A DNA stretch of 20,321 nucleotides, from the NCBI GenBank assembly GCA_037447655.1, contig JBBHKE010002059.1, forward strand, positions 64,001 to 84,321. Reading direction: 5' to 3'. The notes under the pieces were generated by a model. It saw nothing but the letters and a program-made list of their open reading frames with translations, was not told the DNA's origin and ran no database searches. Every line of letters starts with the position of its first letter. Position 1 is the first letter of the stretch. The position numbers and the translations under genes are program-made. This DNA comes from Zygnema cylindricum (lineage: Eukaryota; Streptophyta; Zygnematophyceae; Zygnematales; Zygnemataceae). Below, piece by piece: positions 8,832 through 17,335 of this stretch.

Positions 8832-9445
8832 CTTTCTACATGCACATGCCCAAGTATTTTATGCGACATCATCCTAACATTCACACAGGAATACAAACAT
8901 CATTTCTTTCCATTACTCAAAATCAATTTGAACATTCCTTAACTTCCTTTCAGAGCTATGAAATAAGTGTTACCTTTAAAGCTAGCTGTGAATACACCCT
9001 TCTTAGTCCTAGTTTCAAACCCTTTATCATCTAGCACAGAGGTGGATATAAGGTTTTTGTTCAATTGAGGTATATAGAGAACATCTGTCAGTGTTACCAC
9101 GTATATTCTTCCTTCTACCTAGAATATTAGATCAATTTACCTTACTTAGGTAGTAGTTACAACCCTACCATCTCCATATTCTGTCTCAACAGAACGAATA
9201 TTCCTAAAACTCACAAACAAACTCTTCTCTCTACACATTTGCATAGATGCCCCTGAATCGATGATCCATCCTTCCTCAAGTTCTCTCATACCTCTGAAGG
9301 CACACTTTTGCTTTCTTGGAATTTCAAACTCTGTCTCTTTCTTCTCTTGCTGTTCGTTCAGAAGAAGGTCCTCGATTTCCTCATTCAAATCACCCATATC
9401 GTCATCTTCCACTTGTGTAGCCACAAATACCTTTTTTCTGTCCAC
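8832..9445 (-). pseudogene. Copia element D: protease and pre-integrase domain, broken
   Basis: On the minus strand the protease motif DSG is at 9251-9259 in the context GWIIDSGAS, preceded by an acidic linker. Downstream a protease C-terminal motif LTDVLYIPQL with NLISTS lies at about 9030-9100, then KGNTYF, and SHKILGHVHVE near 8838-8870 matches the HHCC finger region (B has WHKRLGHVHNE). The frame has stops and shifts between these motifs. Homology ends abruptly at about 8836, against the end of the element C LTR, so the integrase core and everything after it are absent here. The family is clear; function is lost. Confidence 0.85.
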
Positions 9446-10472
9446 CTGAGTTTGGTATTTCGGATCCCTCCTTGTTTCTCAGATACACCAGCCGATTGCA
9501 ATCAGCCATATAGTGTCTAGGATTTTTGTAGAAATGACATAATCCTTTTGGGGCACCCCTTTCAAGTCCTTCTCATTGATTGCCTCGATTTCTTCCTCCA
9601 AAGCTTTTGTAAGATTTCTTAAAGTCTTGATTTCCACAGTCTGTTTTGGCAACCAAGTGCCTGTGCACTCTTCCCCTCTCTACGAATCTCCATGGTGTTT
9701 CTAACGAAAAAGAATCATTCTTACCATTGAAGTCCAAATCCACCTATGATCTAGTAGCTGCTGTACCCTATTTACTATGTTTTTGTACTCATCCGGCAAT
9801 TTCATGATCAAAGTGTTCACCTTTTCTTTATGTGTCAGCTGCCGTTTTGCCCTTTCAAGCTCCATGAAGAGTCCTGCCAAGTCATTGCAAAAATCCAACA
9901 TTTTTCCCCATTTGTGAATTCCCCCTCTGATCACCTAGTTGTTGCTGTTGAATTGTATTGCTCTTTTATACGTCAACAAGAGCTTCCTAGATGTCTGCTG
10001 CTTTGACTACCATTAGATGAGGGGTAGCCACTCGTTGATTCAGGTGCTTACGGATTAGATGTTTTGCTACTTCATTGTTGTAGTCCCAGATCTCGGCATT
10101 ATTTTCCTCAATTTTTACTATCCTTGTAGCTGACCCAGACGCCCGTGTAGTTGACCCAGATGCAATGAATGCACCAATCGGAGTAAGATTCTCCTTTCCC
10201 TTCTCCTTTCTTTTGTCAACGACAACGCCTTCTTTTTCACTCTCTTCCTTCTCCTCTGTTTGGTTAGATCCCCCAGAGAATTTGTCGCCACCGAATCCAG
10301 GTTGACCTCCATACATTACTGATGGCCTCCTCATCTTTCCACTGACTATCCCCCGTAACTGCTTCTCATGAAGCGCACTCTTGATCATGGTTTCCCTATA
10401 GATAAATTATGTTTCGATGAATACGCGCACCCTAGAGGGTGGGCCCATAGCCTGTTATTTTGTAGCAACCAT
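9446..10472 (-). pseudogene. Copia element D: gag, broken, with an extra charged segment
   Basis: A candidate ATG at 10470-10472 lies 19 bp before the LTR end but meets a TAA at once. Downstream residues align with B's gag (FIYRETMIKSALHEK with YLYWADLVRSYFVEV). Residues translated from about 10330 down to 10090 have no counterpart in A or B: a Gly-rich then Glu/Lys-rich stretch, kept open. The gag core resumes (IWDYNNEVAKHLI, AADIWKLL), then MKLPDEYKNIV at about 9800. A zinc knuckle at 9498-9539 has Tyr in place of the second Cys. Several frameshifts separate these blocks. Confidence 0.8.
10438..10452 (-). other. Element D primer-binding site: complement of initiator tRNA-Met anticodon arm
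   Basis: The minus strand reads GGCTATGGGCCCACC directly after the LTR end TAACA. Twelve bases, TATGGGCCCACC, match the complement of the plant initiator tRNA-Met anticodon stem-loop (GGUGGGCCCAUA, as I recall the conserved tRNA). Priming from the internal part of this tRNA is known for Drosophila copia and yeast Ty5. Elements A and B have diverged versions at the same place. Confidence 0.7.
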
Positions 10473-10809
10473 TCGCACACAGAATCAGCAGTCTACCGCA
10501 AGCCCTCTAGGATAAAACTTACTTTCCCACTTTTCACAAGAATGATAGTCAGTCTAAAACCTAATAGATATGATTTACCTCACCCCCGTGAGGGCCCAAC
10601 TCCTCTGAGTCAAACGCAAGAGAGATCTCCAAATTTGCTCAAGTGAGCGGTTAATTATCAAAGGCCAGAGTTAGCCTTTTGTATACAAGCTTGCTGAGAG
10701 AGAGGCGGCAGCCTCATATTTTCCTAAGTCTTATAACCCCTCTCTAAACCCCCTATTACTGAAGTACCTATCCAATCAGAATACTGTATGGTACAGTAAG
10801 GTACACAAG

Positions 10810-10814
10810 CCGTG
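10810..10814 (+). repeat. TRIM target-site duplication, left copy
   Basis: CCGTG directly precedes the TGTTGG of the TRIM 5' LTR and is repeated at 11330-11334. Confidence 0.95.
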
Positions 10815-11043
10815 TGTTGGATTGGCACGTGAAGCCGGTCCAATACGGGGTAGAATATGGAAATATCCATACTCGAGCCGCCCGTAATAAATGGGTACGG
10901 ACCCGCCAGTCTCAACATCGAGCTGGTGGCACAGTGGTAGTGCGTTCGCAGCTGAAGTGAAAGGTCCCAGGTTCGAACCCTGGCCGGCTCAATTTTCCCA
11001 AGTGTGGGACATGCCGAATCCCGGATTTCTAGGAAATCTAACA
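10815..11043 (+). repeat. TRIM 5' LTR (229 bp)
   Basis: It runs from TGTTGGATT to TCTAACA. It contains a CACGTG palindrome near its start, the tRNA-like domain at 10920-10990, and a TTTT run at 10993-10996. It appears identical to 11101-11329. Confidence 0.95.
10920..10990 (+). ncRNA. tRNA-like domain in the TRIM 5' LTR, with Pol III A and B boxes
   Basis: The 71 nt fold as a complete cloverleaf. Acceptor GAGCTGG pairs with CCGGCTC over 7 bp (one G-T). The D stem GCAC/GTGC is perfect, as is the T stem CCAGG/CCTGG around TTCGAAC. The anticodon stem TTCGC/GTGAA holds with one G-T. Box A is TGGCACAGTGG (10927-10937) and box B GGTTCGAACCC (10970-10980), both near consensus. TTTT at 10993-10996 is where a Pol III terminator would be. 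The anticodon loop AGCTGAA has G in place of the near-universal T33, so a translating tRNA is unlikely. It could be a captured tRNA gene or SINE head serving as promoter. Structure is seen; transcription is inferred. Confidence 0.85.
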
Positions 11044-11056
11044 TGGTATCAAAGCC
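11044..11056 (+). other. TRIM primer-binding site (3' end of initiator tRNA-Met)
   Basis: TGGTATCAAAGCC starts at the base after the 5' LTR. It matches the common plant PBS TGGTATCAGAGCC at 12 of 13 positions. This differs from the half-tRNA type PBS of the surrounding copia elements. Confidence 0.93.
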
Positions 11057-11076
11057 AGCGGGATTGCGGATGGTTT

Positions 11077-11126
11077 GACCGGCTTTCCCGTGAGGGGGGG
11101 TGTTGGATTGGCACGTGAAGCCGGTC
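11077..11126 (+). other. Predicted hairpin enclosing the TRIM polypurine tract and 3' LTR start
   Basis: GACCGGCTT (11077-11085, internal region) is the exact complement of AAGCCGGTC (11118-11126, in the LTR). CGTG (11089-11092) and CACG (11112-11115) add a second short stem. The polypurine tract and LTR junction lie in the loop. Confidence 0.6.
11092..11100 (+). other. TRIM polypurine tract
   Basis: GAGGGGGGG directly precedes the 3' LTR and would prime plus-strand DNA synthesis. Confidence 0.93.
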
Positions 11127-11329
11127 CAATACGGGGTAGAATATGGAAATATCCATACTCGAGCCGCCCGTAATAAATGGGTACGGACCCGCCAGTCTCA
11201 ACATCGAGCTGGTGGCACAGTGGTAGTGCGTTCGCAGCTGAAGTGAAAGGTCCCAGGTTCGAACCCTGGCCGGCTCAATTTTCCCAAGTGTGGGACATGC
11301 CGAATCCCGGATTTCTAGGAAATCTAACA
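11101..11329 (+). repeat. TRIM 3' LTR (229 bp)
   Basis: Same length as, and apparently identical to, 10815-11043. It is followed by CCGTG. Confidence 0.95.
11206..11276 (+). ncRNA. tRNA-like domain in the TRIM 3' LTR
   Basis: Second copy of the cloverleaf at 10920-10990, with box A at 11213-11223, box B at 11256-11266 and TTTT at 11279-11282. A Pol III transcript begun here and reading past TTTT would leave the element into the D LTR. Confidence 0.85.
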
Positions 11330-11334
11330 CCGTG
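11330..11334 (+). repeat. TRIM target-site duplication, right copy
   Basis: CCGTG, identical to 10810-10814. Confidence 0.95.
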
Positions 11335-11699
11335 GTACCTTTTGTATGGTAGGTGTACATCGTGGCCTAACCGGAGTCGTTTGTCGTACCTTAATTTGTT
11401 TTGAAGTACTCATTGAATTACGCAAAGCAATGTAAGTCTACCACGTTTCATCTGGTGAGGTTATGTCTAAAACCGCCAAAATGGCCATTCTGTGATGTCG
11501 GCCCTCATGCAAGCCATTCGATGAAGACCGACTTTTTATATCGTCCGTTCAAACAAATGTGCAGTACATTTGTTTCGTGCGGGGTATCGTACAAGTGGTT
11601 TTATGTTATTCTACGTTCCTATAACCAGTTTAATGGTTTATGATACAATATCATCTATAAGTAGTTATCGGACCCTACATACTTCAACGATCTTCTAAG

Positions 11700-11775
11700 A
11701 CTTACCGGTTAGAGCGGACGGCTATGCCTTCCTATGCCGGTCAAAGGTTCGAGTCTTACCGGACTCACCTTTTTC
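11700..11775 (+). ncRNA. Degenerate tRNA-like/SINE-head segment, antisense within the element D LTR
   Basis: CGGTTAGAGCGG (11706-11717) resembles a Pol III A box, and GGTTCGAGTCT (11746-11756) matches the B-box consensus well; the 28-nt gap between them is normal. A T run follows at about 11770. The arms do not pair into a good cloverleaf: the T stem holds only about three pairs. The corresponding stretch of the E LTR (about 14350-14425, opposite strand) aligns with it, so the segment is probably ancestral to this LTR family and not a separate SINE insertion. Confidence 0.45.
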
Positions 11776-11779
11776 TGTA

Positions 11780-11795
11780 ACAGTGACTTTGTCAC
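11780..11795. other. Short perfect hairpin in the element D LTR
   Basis: AGTGAC and GTCACT pair exactly around TTT, just after the antisense tRNA-like segment. The following 100 bases hold two diverged copies of a CCCTCYCTCAACC-type unit. Confidence 0.6.
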
Positions 11796-12015
11796 TCTTA
11801 TTCTCCCCTATCTTCTTGCCCTCCCCTCCCTCAACCATGGCTTTTTCTCTTCCCTCTCTCAACCGTGACTTGTTCTCTCTCTCCTAAATCTTCATGACTA
11901 CAACAAGTTTGGGAACTTAAGAGAGAGATTAGGAGTTAGGCCGACTAATTATCTAATCTCTTTTCTTTTATGTTTAAATACCTAGAAAATACCTCATAAA
12001 TTTCTAATTTCTACA

Positions 12016-12417
12016 ACTGAAAGGACAAACCTCCAAATCGAACCGAAATTGAATTGTGCGTCGCGAAGCGAAACATCGTCAATTTTCACGGACGCCCGAT
12101 TAACTCAAATGAAACCTCAAGACCTCAAACGAACCAACAAGTACATAAGTACAAATTAACTTATCACACGCGGAGAACGAAACGCCCGCCAGCAACGTAC
12201 TATGAAAGAGAACTACCCGAGAACAAAAGATCACTACGATCACTACAACACATGATCGTACAATGACCTAAACTCGTCGTACAGACACTTCAATAAAACA
12301 AGACACAAATAACACTTACACACAAAATCAACACTTAAACTAAGCGTATCATGATTGCTAAACTGACAACCAATGTAAAGACAAATCACACAATGTAAAA
12401 CCTAATAGATCTTGCAG
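12016..12417. other. Unassigned 400 bp between D and E
   Basis: A-rich sequence with no domain, RNA or element edge that I recognise. Open frames here are short and show no copia motif. It is either the DNA that D inserted into or a decayed part of element E upstream of its reverse transcriptase. Confidence 0.5.
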
Positions 12418-14157
12418 AGATGGACTCCACAGATACGGGAGAAGATGAAGTCATTCGGAGAAATTTGAGATTACCCTCAATTCCAGCATCAGATTTTGAA
12501 TGAGGGAGGAGCAGCAAAAGACTTCAAGAGAGACAATTGAACAACAAGGTAACTATGCTGTCACATTTGAGAGAACCCCAGAGTTACAAGGAAACAATTA
12601 ATAGTCTGGAACATAGTAGATCGATGACAGCCATTAATGATGAGATGGCTTCCATTATGGAAGCAAACACATAAGAGCTGGTGGATTGTCCTCCGGACAG
12701 AAAGCCGATAGGATGCAAGTGGGTATTTAAGTTGAAAATCAATCCGGATAACACTATCAAGCGATACAAGGCCAGATTAGTGGCAAAGGGGTTCACATTA
12801 AAGGAGGGAATTGATTATGAGGAGACCTTCGCTCCGGTTGTTAGATTTCCTTCTGTCCTGATTCTACTTAGTTTAGCGGCAGCGGAAGACATAGAAGTGC
12901 ACCAAATGGATATCAAAACCGCTTTCTTACACCGAGAATTAGAAGAAGAGATTTTCATGCATTAATCAAAAGGATTTGTGGAGAAAAGAGAAGAAAGTAA
13001 GGTGTGCAGATTGATAAAGTATCTTTATGGACTAAAGCAGGCTCCACGCCAATGGAGCAATAAGTAGGACGAGTTTTTGACAAGTTTGGGATATATCCGA
13101 ATCAATTCGGATCATTCCATCTATCTATTTAAAGCAAGGAATGTATAATTTTAATTGCCATCTATGTTGTTGATTTGCTTGTTTTGAGTAAATCAATGGA
13201 GAAACTTAAAGGATTGAAAAATGATCTAAAAAGTAGATTTGAAATGAAGGACTCAAGAAAGGGAAAATACATTTTGGGAATTCAAATGGAGAGGGATAGA
13301 GAGAAGAAAACAAATAGGCTAAGTCAAAAGGAAGCAAAAAGAATTATGCTTGAAAAATTTCAGATGGATATAGCAAATAGTTGTACGACTCCAATGGATT
13401 AAAATTAAGGAAATGAGGGGAGCTTAGAAGGGGGAGTCTTGATCTTAGATAATGAGTTTAGACCAGAGGAAAGCAAGTTTATGCAAACTATTCCGTATAG
13501 GCAGGTTGTCGATACTTTGATTTACTTTATGAACTATACTCCTCCTGATATAGCAGTACCTATGGGGGTATTAAGTAAGAGGTTGATTGATCCTAGGAAG
13601 AAATATTGGGAAGCAGCCAATAAGTCATGCGATATTTGAAAGGAACGAGAGATATGTGGTTGCATTTGGGAGGGGATAATACTTACATCACCACATGGAG
13701 TGATGCCAGTTATGCGGATGCTCGGATAAGGAGGTTTACTTCTGGTTATGTGTTGTATGTTGGAAATGGGGATTGCTGTTGGAGCAACAAGCAACAAAAG
13801 GTGATTGATCAGTCCACCATGGAAGCTGAGTAAATGGCCTCTTGTTCGGCTGTGAAAGAAATAATATGGGTAAAATCATTGCTCCAAAAACTTGGGTATA
13901 TGAAAAATGGAGTGCAAAAGATATTTTAAGATAATCAAGCTGCAATTGCAATTGCAGCAAAGCCAAAGCATCACTTTAAAGCAAAACATATAGATATCCA
14001 ACTGAGCTTTGTTAGAGAGAAGGTTGAGAATAAAATAATTAGATTGGAATATAGACCGGATGGAGAGATGGTAACAGACATGATGACTAAGCCGGTTCTT
14101 TCTCCCAAATTGGTATTTGGTAGGGAGAAATGTGGACTAAAGCAAAAGTTAGACTAG
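12418..14157 (+). pseudogene. Copia element E: reverse transcriptase and RNase H, 5'-truncated and decayed
   Basis: After a short linker (ESYKE-like and EMASIMEAN motifs) the polymerase starts at CKWVFKLKINPDNT near 12715. It continues with KARLVAKGF, EETFAPVVRF, HQMDIKTAFLH and [11 protein letters not shown]. The catalytic loop reads YVVD (13163-13174) where the family has YVDD, so an essential Asp is lost. RNase H follows (PDIAVPMGVLS, TWSDASYAD, STMEAE, KHIDIQLSFVREKV, TDMMTKP), ending at TAG 14155-14157. Stops occur at 12672, 12963, 13066, 13831 and 13927, with frameshifts near 13140 and 13610. Gag, protease and integrase are missing. It is more decayed than B. Confidence 0.93.
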
Positions 14158-14162
14158 AAAAT

Positions 14163-14170
14163 AAGGGGAG
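14163..14170 (+). other. Element E polypurine tract
   Basis: AAGGGGAG directly precedes the TGTTG that starts the 3' LTR, a few bases after the RNase H stop. Confidence 0.85.
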
Positions 14171-15157
14171 TGTTGAAAAAGGTATTTTTAATTCTATCTC
14201 TTTATTCTATAATCTTACTACAGTTGTCATACTTGTCGTAGTCTCTAAAGACAGGCTGGCACCCATGGCTACCTCAAGCAAACTGGTTGCCTCAAGCAAA
14301 CAAAGAGAAAGGCTGAGGGATAAGAAGACACAGCCCCTGCAAATGATTGGCGGTCAAAACCAGGATTTGATCGTATGACCTTTCGGATGATCGCCGTACG
14401 GCATAGCCGTTCGCCATATCCGTTAGGTCTTGATGAAGCATTAAAGTATAATGGGTGTGATTCATATTTAAATAATACGCAACGACATTTTCCACTTAAC
14501 AATTGACGGCACAGAAATAACATAGAACGAACAAGATCGCACAAAAATACTGGACCACACGAAATGAACCAAACGTCCTTTAATTTCAACGGACGAAATC
14601 AAATATCATTTCAAGATCGACGGCTCACAGAGGAGTCGGCCCACCGGAATGGACGTTTGGAAGTTTGCGAGCCAATTTTGACGAACGACACGTGGCAAGT
14701 TATGAGCCGACAGTGGATATTACGGGGAGGGCAACTACGTCTCAGGAACAGGCGTCAGCGAGACGGCTATGCTGTACCATGGACGTACAAGAAGTACAAC
14801 GGCACCTTTACCTTCTTGTACTTTACAGTCATACGATTTGTTGGGTAGAGTAATAGTAGGGGGTTTAGAAAGGGAGTTTATGACTCAGACTTTTTGAGGT
14901 ATCTCTCTTTGAGAGACCTTTTGTATTTACAGTCCATCTTTGGCTAGCCATAACTAAATGCTCATGGGGGCAAATTCATTGGTTCTTTTTGCGTTCGACT
15001 CAAGGGAGTCCGGCCTTCACAAGGGTGAAGGTGGTCGGAATATTTGCGTCCCAAGGTGGCACTTATTCACTGGGAAAGTCAAACGGTCAAATATTCTCTT
15101 AAAGGCTATATATATATCCTGGACATTCTGTGGGCCAATGGAGGTCACATAATTAAA
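14171..15157 (+). repeat. Element E 3' LTR
   Basis: The start is fixed by the polypurine tract followed by TGTTGAAAAAGG. The right end is placed near 15157 by alignment with the element D LTR: TTCTGTGGGCCAATGG aligns with TTCTGTGTGCGAATGG, after which D ends in TAACA. It is uncertain by about 10 bases. Since E lacks its 5' half, no partner LTR or target duplication can be compared. A pyrimidine- and GTAC-rich stretch lies at 14750-14830 and an ACGGC-ATA-GCCGT inverted repeat near 14397. Confidence 0.75.
14350..14425 (-). other. Decayed tRNA-like segment, antisense within the element E LTR
   Basis: On the minus strand CGATCAAATCC stands where D has its B-box-like GGTTCGAGTCT. The neighbouring GGCTATGCC and GCGAACGG strings align with D's GGCTATGCC and GCGGACGG. 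Taken alone it would not be recognisable; the call rests on homology to 11700-11775. Confidence 0.35.
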
Positions 15158-17327
15158 GATGATATTTGTTCCTTAGACCTTTAGGGTAGACTTGTTTTAC
15201 GCTTTGAGCAAACGGCCCGTTTTATCATTTAGAGCATTTCTAAAGTGTAATTTGAAGTGCACTTGTGGTTTCGGTTTAGTGTAAGTTTTTTTTTTCTTAT
15301 GTTTTTGTTGTTTTTACTCTCAGTGTTGCTTAGCTTTTATAGTCTTTGTACGTACTTTTGATTTTCCAATTCTAGCCTTTAATGGTAGTGCACAATGTTC
15401 TATTTCAATCAAGTTTTGTACTTTGATGGTTTAACCATCGCGTTTTTCATAATAAAATCTTCCTATCTTTAGTTGTCACTTGTTTGAAACTGTAAGAACT
15501 ATGAACGACGTTTTTGGAATGTTATGTATCGAGAGCCTCATTCCGATATTCGATTTGTACCTTTTTTGCTTGTCGATAATCGACATTTTTATATGATATA
15601 TTGGAAAGGTTAATATCGTAATGCTTTTGCGATACATTGCGATCGCTTTTAACCATCGCAATACCTCTGTACGCTTATATAGAATGGAATGTCAAAAAAA
15701 AAAATCAGAAAGCCCTTCCGCAAGGTGAATATTCTAAGTAGTTTTCCATATTGTAACCGTACATAACTCCACCTCTCACAAATTTTTTTGGCATAATTTT
15801 TTTGGTCTCTGACTATATATTGATAGAAATTATCGCGTTATAAATTTACCCGATACACCACAGTAATTTTTTGGTGGCAATTTTCATGCTCAGATCGCGC
15901 CCATAAACTCAACCGTGAATCACTGTTATTGCTAATCAAAGGTCGCAATTTGCTACCCGAATCTGTGCTTGATCATTACCCGAATCCGTACCCAATGTGT
16001 ACTCGACCGGTCGCATCGGTTTCGCAGCAAATTGGGGTGCCAAATTTTGCGGCCGGCCGAATTTGTCCGAGTGATTAAAAAAATACAAAGCAAATTCGGA
16101 TACGGCGGGGTTACCAAAAGAAAAGAAAAATTGAAGGTTTCGCAGGTATGTACCACTATTGTACTGTTGTGTCTGTACTATCAAACATTATTGTACTTTA
16201 AATATAAGGGAGATGTACCACTAATTTTTTACATATGCGGGTATGGGTGGTTGCGAGAAATCAAATTTTGGTTAACTTCTTTTTTCGAAACGCGTATCGA
16301 GTACTGGGCTACAATTCAAGAGCGTGCAATAACCCGACCGGATTTCGGGTAGTTAGATATTGAAAAAAACAATGTCGGATTCTGGTATCTGAAATTTTGT
16401 CTTTTGCGACCTTTGGTGCTAAAAATTATCATATCGGCGCACTTAAATTTTGACCCTTCGACCTAGAAAATATGATTAACAACATTTTTTTTTATTTACG
16501 ATAACTTATGTACGGTTAAGGGTGAAGCTACATCGAACGAAAAGTGAGGTTATTTACAAAAATCCGTGCCTTTTCGTACCATGCCGTACCAACTATTTTG
16601 TTTTTTTTCGCAAAACAACATTGCATACGATCTTAACAATAGTCTCTAAAGGTCGGAGAGGTAATAATGATTGTATGCATTCGCTTCATTCGGTTTTATA
16701 AGGGTTTGTGCCCATGTGTTCAAGTAAGAGTTTTTCCCTTCATTTTGCCAGAAAATGGGACTTGCAACGAGAAAATCTTATGCCGTACGAAAAATAGGCA
16801 AGAACCAAAGTACAATTTGCGTCATCTTGGAACTTGGAAAGTACGTCAATTTGGCGTTATTATCATTTCGACCCACTTCCACGTCACGCGAGCTCATCTT
16901 CACACTTGTACTGGAATCAAATTGCTACCTGATTTTAATTAAAATAATACCCTATTGACGAATAGAATCTTCAAAATATTGTACGAGACCCTCGTACACG
17001 CTATTTTTTTCACTGCTCGTCACGCGCATGCACGTATGAAAATGACAAGCATGTACGGTAAAAAAATTTGTTGTGGTCTCGGACCTCCACTTTAAATCAT
17101 GGGTCCTTTGCAAAATTTTACGTCGTCCTCGTCTCTCCCGCTCTTTCTCACTCGACCGCTCCTCTTTCGCTCTTCTCTGAACGAAATGCAACAATAATAG
17201 TATAAAATGAAAGATATATATATTTTTTCTTTTTTTTAAATATTTTTTGTCTTAGTTTGATAGCATATCGAATGATAAAAGATACGAAAAAGAAATCGGG
17301 AAGCCATGGCGGAAAGTTTACGTATTG
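15158..17327. other. AT-rich region, no gene seen
   Basis: Open frames are short, unrelated to known domains and not spaced like exons. Local features only: a perfect palindrome GATGGTT-T-AACCATC at 15425-15439; a CCGTGAATCACTGTTATTG stretch near 15907 that resembles the TIR motif of 17344; and CCCGAATC strings around 15957-15990. Long T runs are common. It is probably old, unrecognisable transposon sequence. Confidence 0.6.
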
Positions 17328-17335
17328 ATGACTTC

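Larger units (their letters stand above)
10815..11329 (+). mobile_element. TRIM (miniature LTR retrotransposon) with tRNA-like LTRs
   Basis: A complete 515-bp non-coding retroelement: a 229-bp LTR, a 57-bp internal region and a 229-bp LTR, flanked by the exact 5-bp duplication CCGTG. The LTRs begin TGTTGGATT and end AATCTAACA, near-perfect terminal inverted repeats. A PBS abuts the 5' LTR and a polypurine tract abuts the 3' LTR. I see no difference between the two LTRs, so insertion was recent and the copy may still be mobile in trans. Each LTR holds a tRNA-like domain with Pol III boxes, a trait known (as a 5S rRNA version) from Cassandra TRIMs. It has no protein-coding capacity and must borrow a full retrotransposon's enzymes. 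It sits in the decayed LTR of element D, orientation opposite to D. Confidence 0.95.
10453..12015 (-). repeat. Element D 5' LTR, interrupted by a TRIM
   Basis: The LTR ends in TAACA at 10457-10453 (minus strand) before the PBS. Without the TRIM it is about 1,043 bp long, against about 987 bp for the element E LTR, and the two align in patches throughout. Examples: AGGGGGTTTAGA, TTGCGTTYGACTCA, GGGAAAGT, and ACTTGTYGTAGTC near the start. The LTR start is placed at TGTAG (12015) by alignment with E and is uncertain by tens of bases. It contains an antisense tRNA-like segment at about 11700-11775. Confidence 0.75.

Noticed and set aside
10920-10990. A functional tRNA gene
   Set aside because: The cloverleaf is good, but position 33 is G instead of T and the copy lies wholly inside a retroelement LTR in duplicate. 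A tRNA-derived promoter domain is the better reading.
10815-11329. Tandem pair of SINEs
   Set aside because: A PBS abuts the first repeat, a polypurine tract abuts the second, repeats start TG and end CA, and one 5-bp duplication flanks the whole. These are LTR-element marks.
10724-11360. Two antisense open frames of about 100 codons with near-identical sequence
   Set aside because: They are the reverse complement of the two TRIM LTRs and run through the tRNA-like domain. The similarity comes from the LTR repeat, not from a gene pair.
11700-11775. Independent SINE insertion in the D LTR
   Set aside because: No flanking duplication or A/T tail was found, and the E LTR has a homologous stretch at the corresponding position, so it is more likely part of the LTR family.
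14269-14589. 106-codon antisense open frame in the E LTR
   Set aside because: It overlaps the LTR and the tRNA-like trace, with no domain and no conservation in D.
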